Both the position numbers and the translations under genes were made by a program. From contig DASWIX010000058.1 in the NCBI GenBank assembly GCA_036397455.1, forward strand, positions 1 to 64,000: a stretch of 64,000 nt of DNA. The letters are read 5' to 3'. Below are positions 52,960 through 60,708 of the stretch, in pieces (within the stretch, counting starts at the first letter, position 1; each line of letters starts with the position of its first letter). The DNA is from JADFNB01 sp036397455. Lineage in GTDB: Bacteria; Gemmatimonadota; Gemmatimonadetes; Gemmatimonadales; GWC2-71-9. The notes beneath the pieces were generated by a model. That model did no database searches, was not told the origin of the DNA, and saw only the letters and a list, made by a program, of their open reading frames with translations.

Positions 52960-53757
52960 TCAACGAGACGTGCGCGGAATGTCCGCGAACTCCCCCATGC
53001 GGTCCGAGGCGCCCGATTCGGCGATCCTCGTGGCCGCGCGATCGTAGGCGCCGGGCGCACCGGCGAGGATGCCGCGCACCTTCGGGAAGGACTGGTTGTA
53101 GATGAGGGGACCGCCGAACAGGTCGGTTGCCCGCCCGCCGGCCTCTTCAACGATCAGCGCCCCCGCACAGACGTCCCACTCATGTTTCGGGCCGCGTGAC
53201 AGCGTGACCGCACCGTCCCCGGCAGCGATCAAGGCCAGCTTGTACTCGATACTTCCAACGGGCTGCACATCCCATTCCGCGTTGAACGGCTCGAACTCTC
53301 CGCGTTTCAGTTCCGACCGGGATGCGAGCAGCCTCGGTCCCTCGACCACCCTGATCGGCTTCCCGTTGCGGAACGCCCCCTTGCCGCGCTCGGCCCAGAA
53401 CGTGTCATCGGTTGAGGGGTTGTGCACCACGCCGAGCGCGGGTTGGCCGTCGCGGATCAGCGCCACGGCGACCGTGTACTCGGGAAGCCCCATGATGAAC
53501 TCCCTGGTGCCATCGAGGGGATCCACGATCCAGAGGTCACTGGCCTGGAGCCGCTCGGGCGCATCGACCGTTTCCTCGGAGAGCCATCCGATGTCCGCCA
53601 GCGCCAGCAGGCGGGTATGCAGGATCTCATCCGCGGCGTGATCCGCCTCGGTGACGGGGCTCGCGTCGGCCTTGTCGCGCACCGTCACCCCGCTGGCACG
53701 GACCGCCTCGATCCGTTTGCCGGCGTCGTACGTGGCCTGGAGAACGGATTGAAGCAC
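52960..53757 (-). CDS. cysQ: 3'(2'),5'-bisphosphate nucleotidase CysQ
   Basis: A 265-residue inositol-phosphatase-fold enzyme. Metal-site motifs: SPVTEADHAADEIL, WLSEETVD, IVDPLDGTREFIMGLPEYT and the C-terminal EWDVCAGALIVEEAGG. CysQ turns PAP, the product of sulfotransferases, into AMP, and so removes their inhibitor. Lies between the glycosylphosphotransferase (22 bp upstream) and sat-cysC, consistent with an operon. The start at GTG 53757 is uncertain. Confidence 0.88.
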   Translation of the reverse strand: MLQSVLQATYDAGKRIEAVRASGVTVRDKADASPVTEADHAADEILHTRLLALADIGWLSEETVDAPERLQASDLWIVDPLDGTREFIMGLPEYTVAVALIRDGQPALGVVHNPSTDDTFWAERGKGAFRNGKPIRVVEGPRLLASRSELKRGEFEPFNAEWDVQPVGSIEYKLALIAAGDGAVTLSRGPKHEWDVCAGALIVEEAGGRATDLFGGPLIYNQSFPKVRGILAGAPGAYDRAATRIAESGASDRMGEFADIPRTSR

Positions 53758-53779
53758 GATGTCAGGGGCGCTGTGGCAG

Positions 53780-55333
53780 TTAGTACGCGCCCGTCTTCCG
53801 CAAAACCGCCGGAAGCGTGCGCAGCAGGATCGTAAGATCGAGCCAGAGCGACCAGCGGTCGATGTACGCGCGGTCAAGCCGAACCACTTCCTCGAAATCC
53901 ACCACTTCACTGCGCCCGCTGACCTGCCAGAGGCCGGTGATGCCAGGCTTGGCGCCGAGACGACCAAAGTGGTGCTCGGCGTAGGTCACCAGGTCCGCCT
54001 CAAAAAACGGGCGCGGCCCAACGAGCGACATTTCACCTCGCAACACATTGATCAATTGCGGTAGTTCGTCGAGGCTCCACTTGCGGAGCCATTCGCCGAC
54101 ACGGGTCACTCGCGGATCGTTCGGAATCTTGAATAGCCGCGGATCGCCGGTCTGGTTCAAGTGCGCCATGTCGCCCTTTTCGCCGTCGGCTCCATCGCGC
54201 ATCGTACGGAATTTCATCAATCGGAACACGCGTCCGCCCATGCCGACCCGTTCCTGCGAGAAGAACACGGGCCCGTGCGACCCGAGCTTGATCGCGACCG
54301 CAATGACGGCGAACACGGGCGCCAGGAGCAGCAGGCCGACCGTGGAACACGCGAGATCGAAGAACCGTTTCACGATCAGGTGCTGCCCTCGTAACGACGG
54401 GACGGTCAATTCCACCAGCGGAAGCCGATGGTACCACACGAGCGACGGACGTAGCCGCCCAATCCCCTCGTAGCGCGACGCCGCCAGCAAACGACACCCC
54501 GCCGCGGCGCAGGCCTCGACGATCAACCCGAACTCGTGATCCGGCACCGAACCGCAGAGCACAACGGTATCGACCCGCGTGCGCCGCAGAATTGCCCAGA
54601 AGTCATCCGCCTGGCCAAGCGTCCCACCATCTGGCTGGCTGCCCCGGACCGTTCCCGTGGTCACCCAACCCACGGTATCCATGTGCTCTCGACGGGACAG
54701 GTTCGCTCCAACCGCGACCGAGTCGCCGTCATGGGGGTCGCCCACGAACAACACGCGTTCCGGGGGCTGGAGCCGCCTGAGCGCGCGGCCCGCGGCACTG
54801 TCGATGATCATGCGACCCAAATAGATCGCCGCTCCGAGCGCGATCACCGTCAGCACGTAGTGCACCAGGACGGGTGCGAGCCCCCGCCACCACAGCTCGC
54901 TCCACAGGGCCAATCCCGCGGCCAACGCCAGCCCGGCAAGAATGCGGCGCGGGTCTCGGCGGCAGTCGCCCTGCCCATATGCACCCGCAACCGCCAGGCC
55001 TAACAGGACCGCCGCCGCGAGCTGCCACCCGGCAAATGCTCCCGGCGGCGCCATCCACCGAACCACCTCCGCCACCCTCGACCCAAACAGCGCGTGGTCG
55101 CGGAGTGCCCGCAGCGCCGTCCGGACCGCGAGGTACGCGAGCAAATCTCCACCAACGAGTACCGAGACTCTGAGCAACGAGCGCAGCAGGTGACCGCGCA
55201 TCGTCTCGGGGGCCCGACGCTGGAGTACCACGCGCGCCGGTGTCGGGCGAAGTTTGGGGCTGGCCGTTGCGGAGGCCACCCGTGGTTCCGCCGGTGCGGC
55301 GGCTTGGGTGGCTTTGACGTTCACCATGCTCAC
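53780..55333 (-). CDS. Undecaprenyl-phosphate glycosylphosphotransferase (WbaP/CpsE-like)
   Basis: A 517-residue enzyme. An Ala-rich N-terminus and four or five membrane segments (residues about 45-180) are followed by a Rossmann-like domain (RVLFVGDPHDGDSVAVG). The catalytic sugar transferase domain follows from about residue 320: KRFFDLACSTVGLLLLAPVF, FRLMKFRTMRDGADGEKGD, KWSLDELPQLINVLRGEMSL, VGPRPFFEADL and GLTGLWQVSGRSEVVDFEE. It would transfer a hexose-1-phosphate to undecaprenyl phosphate to start a repeat unit. A broken paralog lies at 47806-48507. Confidence 0.9.
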   Translation of the reverse strand: MSMVNVKATQAAAPAEPRVASATASPKLRPTPARVVLQRRAPETMRGHLLRSLLRVSVLVGGDLLAYLAVRTALRALRDHALFGSRVAEVVRWMAPPGAFAGWQLAAAVLLGLAVAGAYGQGDCRRDPRRILAGLALAAGLALWSELWWRGLAPVLVHYVLTVIALGAAIYLGRMIIDSAAGRALRRLQPPERVLFVGDPHDGDSVAVGANLSRREHMDTVGWVTTGTVRGSQPDGGTLGQADDFWAILRRTRVDTVVLCGSVPDHEFGLIVEACAAAGCRLLAASRYEGIGRLRPSLVWYHRLPLVELTVPSLRGQHLIVKRFFDLACSTVGLLLLAPVFAVIAVAIKLGSHGPVFFSQERVGMGGRVFRLMKFRTMRDGADGEKGDMAHLNQTGDPRLFKIPNDPRVTRVGEWLRKWSLDELPQLINVLRGEMSLVGPRPFFEADLVTYAEHHFGRLGAKPGITGLWQVSGRSEVVDFEEVVRLDRAYIDRWSLWLDLTILLRTLPAVLRKTGAY

Positions 55334-55503
55334 GACAGGTTGTGCTCCCGCAGCGGTGTCTCTACGTTCGTTTGCGCCGAACGGTGCCCGTCCGGTGGTG
55401 GAACGGGAGCGCGTAAGATGTAGCCGAAGTCGCGTTCCGTCAATTGGTTAGCGCTTCCCGACCCTTGCTTGAGGTGGTCGGTCGGCGCCCCGGCCTCGCG
55501 GCG

Positions 55504-56850
55504 TTACTCCCCGGGTGCGGTTCCCTCCTCGGCCTGCCGCGCCGCGCGGCGCTGTTCGGCCCACCATCTCACGCGCGCGGCCACCGTCTTCTCGTATCCG
55601 CGGTCGGTCGGTTCATACCAAACCGCGTCCGCGAGCGGTGACGGCAAATACCCTTGGCCGGCCGCAAGACCCTCCGACTCAGCGTGGTCGTAACGGTATC
55701 CCTTGCCATACCCGAGCTCCGTCATCAGAGCGGTAGGCGCGTTTCGGATGTGGAGCGGGACCGGCTCGGCGGGATGCGCTCGCGCGGCGTCCACTGCCCG
55801 TTGCCACCCCTGATACACCCGGTTCGACTTCGGCGCCGTGGCCACGTAGACCACCGCCTCCGCAATGGCCAACTCGCCTTCGGGTGAACCGAGAAAGTGG
55901 TACGCTTCCTTGGCTGCCACGGCGATGCTCAGCGCCCTCGGATCCGCGAGGCCCACGTCCTCTGATGCGGCCCGCACGACCCGGCGCGCAATGTAGAGGA
56001 GGTCCTCACCCCCTTCGACCATGCGTGCGAGCCAATACAGCGCCCCGTCGACATCGCTGCCCCGCATCGCCTTGTGCAAGGCCGACATGAGGTTGTAATG
56101 CTCCTCGCCCGCCTTGTCGTAGCGTGGCAGGCGGCGCGCCAACACATCCTGGAGCGCGTCAGGGGCCACCGCCGCACCCGTGAGGACCGCGTGGGCCGCC
56201 GCGGCCTCGACGCCATTGATCGCGCGACGGGCATCGCCGTCGGAAAATCGCACGAGCAAGTCGATGGCGTCGTCGGTCAACACCTGGCCGCCATCCCCGG
56301 TGCCCAGGTGCGAGAGCGCGCGCGTGACCACCGCGCGGATTTCCTCCGGGTCCAACGGCTCCAGTACGAATACCCGGCAGCGCGACAACAACGCTCCGGT
56401 CAAGGCGAAACTGGGATTCTCGGTCGTCGCGCCAATCAACGTGATCACACCGCGCTCCACCCAGGGAAGGAACGCATCCTGTTGGGCCTTGTTGAATCGG
56501 TGGATCTCATCGCAAAACAGGATAGTGCCGCGCCCCTCGAGCTGGCGGCGGGACTCGGCGCCCTTGATGATCTCGCGCACGCGCGGCACACCCTGGGTGA
56601 CCGCGCTGAACGGCTCGAATTGCTGCGCCGTGTGGCGAGCGATGATGCCCGCGAGTGTCGTCTTGCCGGACCCCGGCGGGCCCCACAGAACCATGCTGGC
56701 GACCTCGCCCCGCCGAATCGCGTCGCCGAGCGGTTTCCCCGGCCCGACGAGGTGGCGTTGGCCCACGAACGCATCGAGCGAGTCCGGCCGCAAACTATCG
56801 GCAAGCGGGCGGGCGGTACCAGCCGCAGCGAACAGGGATGGGTCGGTCAT
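55504..56850 (-). CDS. rarA: Replication-associated recombination protein A (AAA+ ATPase)
   Basis: A 448-residue AAA+ protein. RPDSLDAFVGQRHLVGPGKP, Walker A GPPGSGKTT (57-65), Walker B FCDEIHRFNKAQQDAFLPWV, GATTENPSFALTGALLSRC (sensor/arginine finger), ending in the RarA C-terminal tetramerisation domain (YNLMSALHKAMRGSDVDGAL, YPVHIRNAPT-like PLHIRNAPTALMTELGYGKG). It works at stalled replication forks. Stands apart from the polysaccharide genes; ATG start. Confidence 0.93.
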   Translation of the reverse strand: MTDPSLFAAAGTARPLADSLRPDSLDAFVGQRHLVGPGKPLGDAIRRGEVASMVLWGPPGSGKTTLAGIIARHTAQQFEPFSAVTQGVPRVREIIKGAESRRQLEGRGTILFCDEIHRFNKAQQDAFLPWVERGVITLIGATTENPSFALTGALLSRCRVFVLEPLDPEEIRAVVTRALSHLGTGDGGQVLTDDAIDLLVRFSDGDARRAINGVEAAAAHAVLTGAAVAPDALQDVLARRLPRYDKAGEEHYNLMSALHKAMRGSDVDGALYWLARMVEGGEDLLYIARRVVRAASEDVGLADPRALSIAVAAKEAYHFLGSPEGELAIAEAVVYVATAPKSNRVYQGWQRAVDAARAHPAEPVPLHIRNAPTALMTELGYGKGYRYDHAESEGLAAGQGYLPSPLADAVWYEPTDRGYEKTVAARVRWWAEQRRAARQAEEGTAPGE

Positions 56851-56896
56851 CGGTGTACCACTTCCGGATTACGGTCGCAGCCGGGGGCCCCCTCCG

Positions 56897-57619
56897 TCAG
56901 TTGAGACCGGCGATCGCGAGGAGCTTCGCGGCCACCACATAGGCGGCCGTGCCCAGGAAGAACAGCACCGGCAGGCCGCGCGCCGACTTCTGTTGGAACT
57001 CCGGCACCAGGTTTGACGCCGCGACGTAGATCGTCACCCCAGCGGACAAGGACAATCCACGGACCGCGAGAAACGCCACCGTGTCGGTGAGCAGTACGCC
57101 CGCCACCGTGGCGATCCCGAGCAACGCCGCGCCGGCAACGGCTTTGCCCCGCCCGAACCCGCCGGCAATCTGAATGCTGGTGATGGTGACACCCTCAGGC
57201 AGTTTATGGAGGAAGATCGCCACGAACAGCAACGCCCCCAGTTCCGGCGAAACCGCGACACCGCTCGCGATCGCCACGCCGTCAAAGAACGTGTGGAGCA
57301 GCAATCCGATCAACGCGCTCGTGCTCACGACGCGATTCAGATGGTGTGTTTCTTCGCCAAAATGGAAGTGCGGGATGAGGGTGTGCTGCGTGAGGTGCAC
57401 GAGAAGGTACCCGGCCAGGACGTAGGCCGCCGCCGTCGGACCGTTTTGCGCGAACGCGGTTGGCAGCATCCCCAGAAACGCCACGGCCAGCATGAACCCG
57501 GCGCCAAAGGCGATGCAGCCGTTGATGAACCGCAAGCCGCGACGGGCACTCCGAGCGACCGCCATCCCCCCAATGACGTTGGCGAACGCCGCCAGCAGCG
57601 CGTAGACGAACGCCGTCAT
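56897..57619 (-). CDS. ZIP family metal transporter
   Basis: A 240-residue membrane protein with about seven or eight hydrophobic segments. The metal-pathway motifs are LLLHTFFDGVAIASGV (helix 4, H-x3-D-G) and FLHKLPEGVTI (helix 5, H-x2-P-E-G); a His-rich loop, HFHFGEETHH, precedes them. Transports Zn or related divalent metal; direction is not predictable. Its stop overlaps the upstream CCA-enzyme gene by four bases in order of transcription. Confidence 0.87.
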   Translation of the reverse strand: MTAFVYALLAAFANVIGGMAVARSARRGLRFINGCIAFGAGFMLAVAFLGMLPTAFAQNGPTAAAYVLAGYLLVHLTQHTLIPHFHFGEETHHLNRVVSTSALIGLLLHTFFDGVAIASGVAVSPELGALLFVAIFLHKLPEGVTITSIQIAGGFGRGKAVAGAALLGIATVAGVLLTDTVAFLAVRGLSLSAGVTIYVAASNLVPEFQQKSARGLPVLFFLGTAAYVVAAKLLAIAGLN

Positions 57620-58845
57620 GACTGCCCCGACGATGCCAGGTCGCGGAGACGTCGCAGCTGGTGGTCTCTGGTGTTGCGCCCCGGATCATCGAGCACTTCG
57701 TTGAGCAACGTGCCCAACGCACGACCAACCGATGGCCCGGGCGCGATGCCGGCGCGCAACGCGTCATGCCCGTCTACCGCGAGATCCCCCACCACGATCG
57801 CATCACCAGCGGCACGGATGCGGCCAACGGCATTCGCGAGTGCCGCCCCCGCCCCCGCCCCCACCCCCGCCCCTTCCGCCACGGCAATGGCCACGAGATC
57901 GTCTGCTCCCGGACCGACGTCGGACAGCCAACGCCGCACGGCGGCGTCGGACATCGAATGCGGCAGGGGACGGGCCTCGCCGATCGCCCGCGCGCGCGCG
58001 ATCTCCGCCCTGGAGCACTTGAGCCGCTCGAGGGTCGCCGCGGGGGCATCCGACAAGTAGCTGGTCAACAACACCGGATCGTTCCCGGGGAAACGGTCGA
58101 GCGCGAGGAGTTGAACCGCGCCCGGTGCGCAGGCGGACGCAAGCTCCGGGAGCCAGAACCGCAGTGCGCCGACCTCTCGCCAGAGCCGCGCAAGTTCGCT
58201 CGCGCGTTTCGCCGTTCGCAGACCCTTGAACCACTCGTCGCGCACGCGCTCGGCGGACAGCCCGGTAATCCCATCGACCTCCGCCATCGCGGCGGTCCAC
58301 GTCGCGGCATCGACCGTGAACCCAAGCCGCGCGGCAAAGCGGAGCGCCCGGACGATCCGCAGGTAGTCCTCCCGGAACCGGTCGGCTGGGCCACCGACCG
58401 CCCGTACGATACCCCGTTCCAGATCGTCTGCACCGTGAAACGGGTCCAGCCACCGGTGACGCAGCGGGTGGTACGCGATCGCGTTGATGGTAAAATCGCG
58501 ACGGGCCAGATCCTCACCGATGTCGGCGCCGAAGGCCACCACCGCGTGCCGGCCGTCCGTCTGGACGTCGCGCCGAAAGGTCGTGACCTCGTGCATGCCG
58601 CCCTGTCGATCCAGGACGGCGATCGTCCCGTGGTCAATCCCGATTGGCACGGTACGGCGGAACAGCCGCAACACGTCCGCCGGTGCTGCGGCGGTTGCCA
58701 GGTCGACGTCGCTGCCCGGCTCGCCCAGCAGGAAGTCGCGCACCGCACCGCCGACGCACCACGTCTCGAAGCCCGCTGCCTCGAGTCGCCGGGCGATGTC
58801 GAGGACCTCCTCGGGGATCGGCATGACCTCGGGGAACCCGGTCAT
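57616..58845 (-). CDS. cca: CCA tRNA nucleotidyltransferase
   Basis: A 409-residue class II nucleotidyltransferase. Active site TWCVGGAVRDFLLGEPGSDVDLA (GGAVRD 32-37, D-V-D 46-48), RRDFTINAIAYHPLRHRWLD, and the ERxxxE-like EDYLRIVRALRFAARLGF. The C-terminal region has a low-complexity Gly/Ala/Val stretch (GAGVGAGAGAAL). Adds CCA to tRNA; the window's tRNA indeed lacks encoded CCA. Poly(A) polymerase is the alternative. ATG 58845 is preferred; a longer frame overlaps the SDR gene. Confidence 0.87.
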   Translation of the reverse strand: MTGFPEVMPIPEEVLDIARRLEAAGFETWCVGGAVRDFLLGEPGSDVDLATAAAPADVLRLFRRTVPIGIDHGTIAVLDRQGGMHEVTTFRRDVQTDGRHAVVAFGADIGEDLARRDFTINAIAYHPLRHRWLDPFHGADDLERGIVRAVGGPADRFREDYLRIVRALRFAARLGFTVDAATWTAAMAEVDGITGLSAERVRDEWFKGLRTAKRASELARLWREVGALRFWLPELASACAPGAVQLLALDRFPGNDPVLLTSYLSDAPAATLERLKCSRAEIARARAIGEARPLPHSMSDAAVRRWLSDVGPGADDLVAIAVAEGAGVGAGAGAALANAVGRIRAAGDAIVVGDLAVDGHDALRAGIAPGPSVGRALGTLLNEVLDDPGRNTRDHQLRRLRDLASSGQS

Positions 58846-58867
58846 GCGACGGCGCCCATGGCGTTCG

Positions 58868-59635
58868 TCATCCGCACAGGACAGCACCGCCGTTCACGTT
58901 GATGGTCTCGCCCGTGATGTGACGACCGAGTGACGAGCACAGAAACGCGATCGGCCCGGCGATATCCTCGGCGGTGGCGATGCGCCGCAACGGGATCGAC
59001 CGCTCGATCTCGGCCCGTCCGCGACCTCCCGCGGCCTTGTACGGCCGGTCCGACATTTCGGTATCGACCCAGCCCGGGGCCACCGAGTTGACCGTGATCG
59101 CCGGCGCGACCTCGATCGCGAGCGATTTGACGAAGGAAATGAGCGCGCCTTTGCTGGCCGCATAGTCAGCGTGAAACGCTTCGCCCCGCTGTCCCGCCGT
59201 GCTCGTCACGATCACGATCCGTCCGTCATCACGATCACGCATGGCCCGGATCGCCGCCCTGCAGCCATAGAATACGCCGTCGAGGTTGATGGCCAGCGTG
59301 TCGCGCCAGCGCGCGTCGGTCAGGTCCGACACGGCGACGTCATCGACCGGCCATACGCCGGCATTCGCGATATAGCAGTCGAGCCCACCGAACCGCGCCA
59401 CCGCTGCCGAGACCGTCGATGCGTTGGCGTCGCGGTCCGCCATATCCGCCTGGATGGCCATCGCGCGTTCCGCCCCGATGGCCGCTACCACCGCATGGGC
59501 GTCCTCCGCACGGGCTCGATAGGTGATAGCCACCCGGGCACCGGCACGCGCTAGCAGGGCGGCGGTCGCCGCGCCGATTCCACGAGATCCCCCCGTGATC
59601 AGCACAACCTTGTTCGACAGGTCGATCAGAGACAT
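58868..59635 (-). CDS. Short-chain dehydrogenase/reductase, FabG-like
   Basis: A 255-residue classical SDR. Cofactor motif VLITGGSRGIGAATA (13-27), NAG motif YIANAGVWP, catalytic Ser in IVTSTAGQRG and YxxxK in DYAASKGAL. Ends SLGRHITGETINVNGGAVLCG, as in 3-oxoacyl-ACP reductases. The substrate may be an acyl-ACP or another ketone. 25 bp downstream of the CpsB-like gene. Confidence 0.88.
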   Translation of the reverse strand: MSLIDLSNKVVLITGGSRGIGAATAALLARAGARVAITYRARAEDAHAVVAAIGAERAMAIQADMADRDANASTVSAAVARFGGLDCYIANAGVWPVDDVAVSDLTDARWRDTLAINLDGVFYGCRAAIRAMRDRDDGRIVIVTSTAGQRGEAFHADYAASKGALISFVKSLAIEVAPAITVNSVAPGWVDTEMSDRPYKAAGGRGRAEIERSIPLRRIATAEDIAGPIAFLCSSLGRHITGETINVNGGAVLCG

Positions 59636-59660
59636 GAATCCTCCGGCCCGGGTTGCGGAC

Positions 59661-60425
59661 CTACAGGTCGAGCCAGCGTCGCACCCGCTCGCTGAGACGT
59701 TCCGCGATCTTGGTGGATGGGATGCCGACCAGCTCCTGGTCTTCCAACACCGCCGCCGGATTGGTGATCATCAGCGGTGCGATGATCTCCGCGGCGTCTC
59801 GCTCCTCCAGAAACGTCGCCACACGGGCCAGGCTGCGCCGATCGCCGTGGTTGTCGGCCGCCAGGACATCCGCGAGTCCCGCGCCAACCAGCCGCCTGGC
59901 AAGCCGGCCCCGACCGGTCGGCTTCATGAGCGTCGTCGCATCCACTTGCACGCGCGCGCCGGTGTCCCGCCACATCCCCACCGAGGCCGTCGTACTTGCC
60001 GAGTAGCGCTCCGGATGCGCGACCAACGGTACGACGCCGGTCGCCGCAATGGCGCGGAGCACGCGTCCCGCGAATTCGGCGACGATCTGATAGGGAAACT
60101 CCACCAGGTAGTAGCGCGACCCGGCCAGTGCGTACCGTCGATCGCCGATCGCGTCCGGCGGTAACGGCTCGTCGAGCATGATCTCGAAGCCGGCATGCAA
60201 GCGCACGCCATTGGGCGCCGCCGAACGCAGCGATTCCAGCGCCGTGTCCCGGCGCACGATGGCGCGCTCCCCTTTGGCAGGGATCTGACTGGACCGCAAG
60301 TGAGGGGTGAGCACCACGTCCGTGATACCATCCCGCGCGAAGGCCGTCAGCACGCCAACCGATTGATCGAGCGATCGCGAGCCATCGTCGATGTTGGGCA
60401 GCAGATGCGAATGGAGATCGATCAC
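59661..60425 (-). CDS. CpsB/CapC-type tyrosine-protein phosphatase (PHP family)
   Basis: A 254-residue metal-dependent PHP hydrolase. MIDLHSHLLPNIDDGSRS gives the H-x-H ligands, ITDVVLTPHLRSSQIPAKG, ERYSA with AHPERY, and LAADNHGDRRSL carry the others. In capsule systems it dephosphorylates the Wzc/CpsD tyrosine kinase; no such kinase is encoded in the window. The start GTG 60425 has a GGAGGAGG ribosome site. A longer frame overlaps the small ORF upstream. Confidence 0.87.
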   Translation of the reverse strand: MIDLHSHLLPNIDDGSRSLDQSVGVLTAFARDGITDVVLTPHLRSSQIPAKGERAIVRRDTALESLRSAAPNGVRLHAGFEIMLDEPLPPDAIGDRRYALAGSRYYLVEFPYQIVAEFAGRVLRAIAATGVVPLVAHPERYSASTTASVGMWRDTGARVQVDATTLMKPTGRGRLARRLVGAGLADVLAADNHGDRRSLARVATFLEERDAAEIIAPLMITNPAAVLEDQELVGIPSTKIAERLSERVRRWLDL

Positions 60426-60453
60426 GCGCCTCCTCCACGCCCCCAACGACCCC

Positions 60454-60708
60454 TCATTGCAGGCCGCCCAGCACGTCTGGCCTGACCTCGGCGGCGTACT
60501 CGCAGGCCAGGGTGACCAACGCGTCCGCCGCCAGGAGCGTGACCGCCGTTTCGCGGGAGGGCGCCGCCGACAACGCCTCGCGCAACACCGCATCGGCACT
60601 CCGTCTCAGGTCGAGGCCGTGGCGATCGATGGCCAGGCGGATGCGGTCACAGAGAGAGGGCGGCGCGCCGGCGAGCCGGTCGTCCACCCATTGCGCGGGA
60701 ACGATCAC
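60454..60708 (-). CDS. Small hypothetical protein coupled to alaS
   Basis: An 84-residue protein from a GTG at 60708 that overlaps the alaS stop (GTGA). It is rich in Ala, Leu and Arg (RLAIDRHGLDLRRSADAVLR, LLAADALVTLACEYAAEV), predicted helical, without signal or membrane segment. No family recognised. Conserved overlap would be the best test of whether it is a real gene. Confidence 0.65.
   Translation of the reverse strand: MIVPAQWVDDRLAGAPPSLCDRIRLAIDRHGLDLRRSADAVLREALSAAPSRETAVTLLAADALVTLACEYAAEVRPDVLGGLQ

Noticed and set aside
51789..53105. 438-codon plus-strand frame opposite sat-cysC
   Set aside because: Antisense shadow, His/Arg-rich, no domain; the sat-cysC motifs lie on the minus strand.
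57661..58902. 413-codon plus-strand frame opposite cca
   Set aside because: Antisense shadow of the CCA-adding enzyme.
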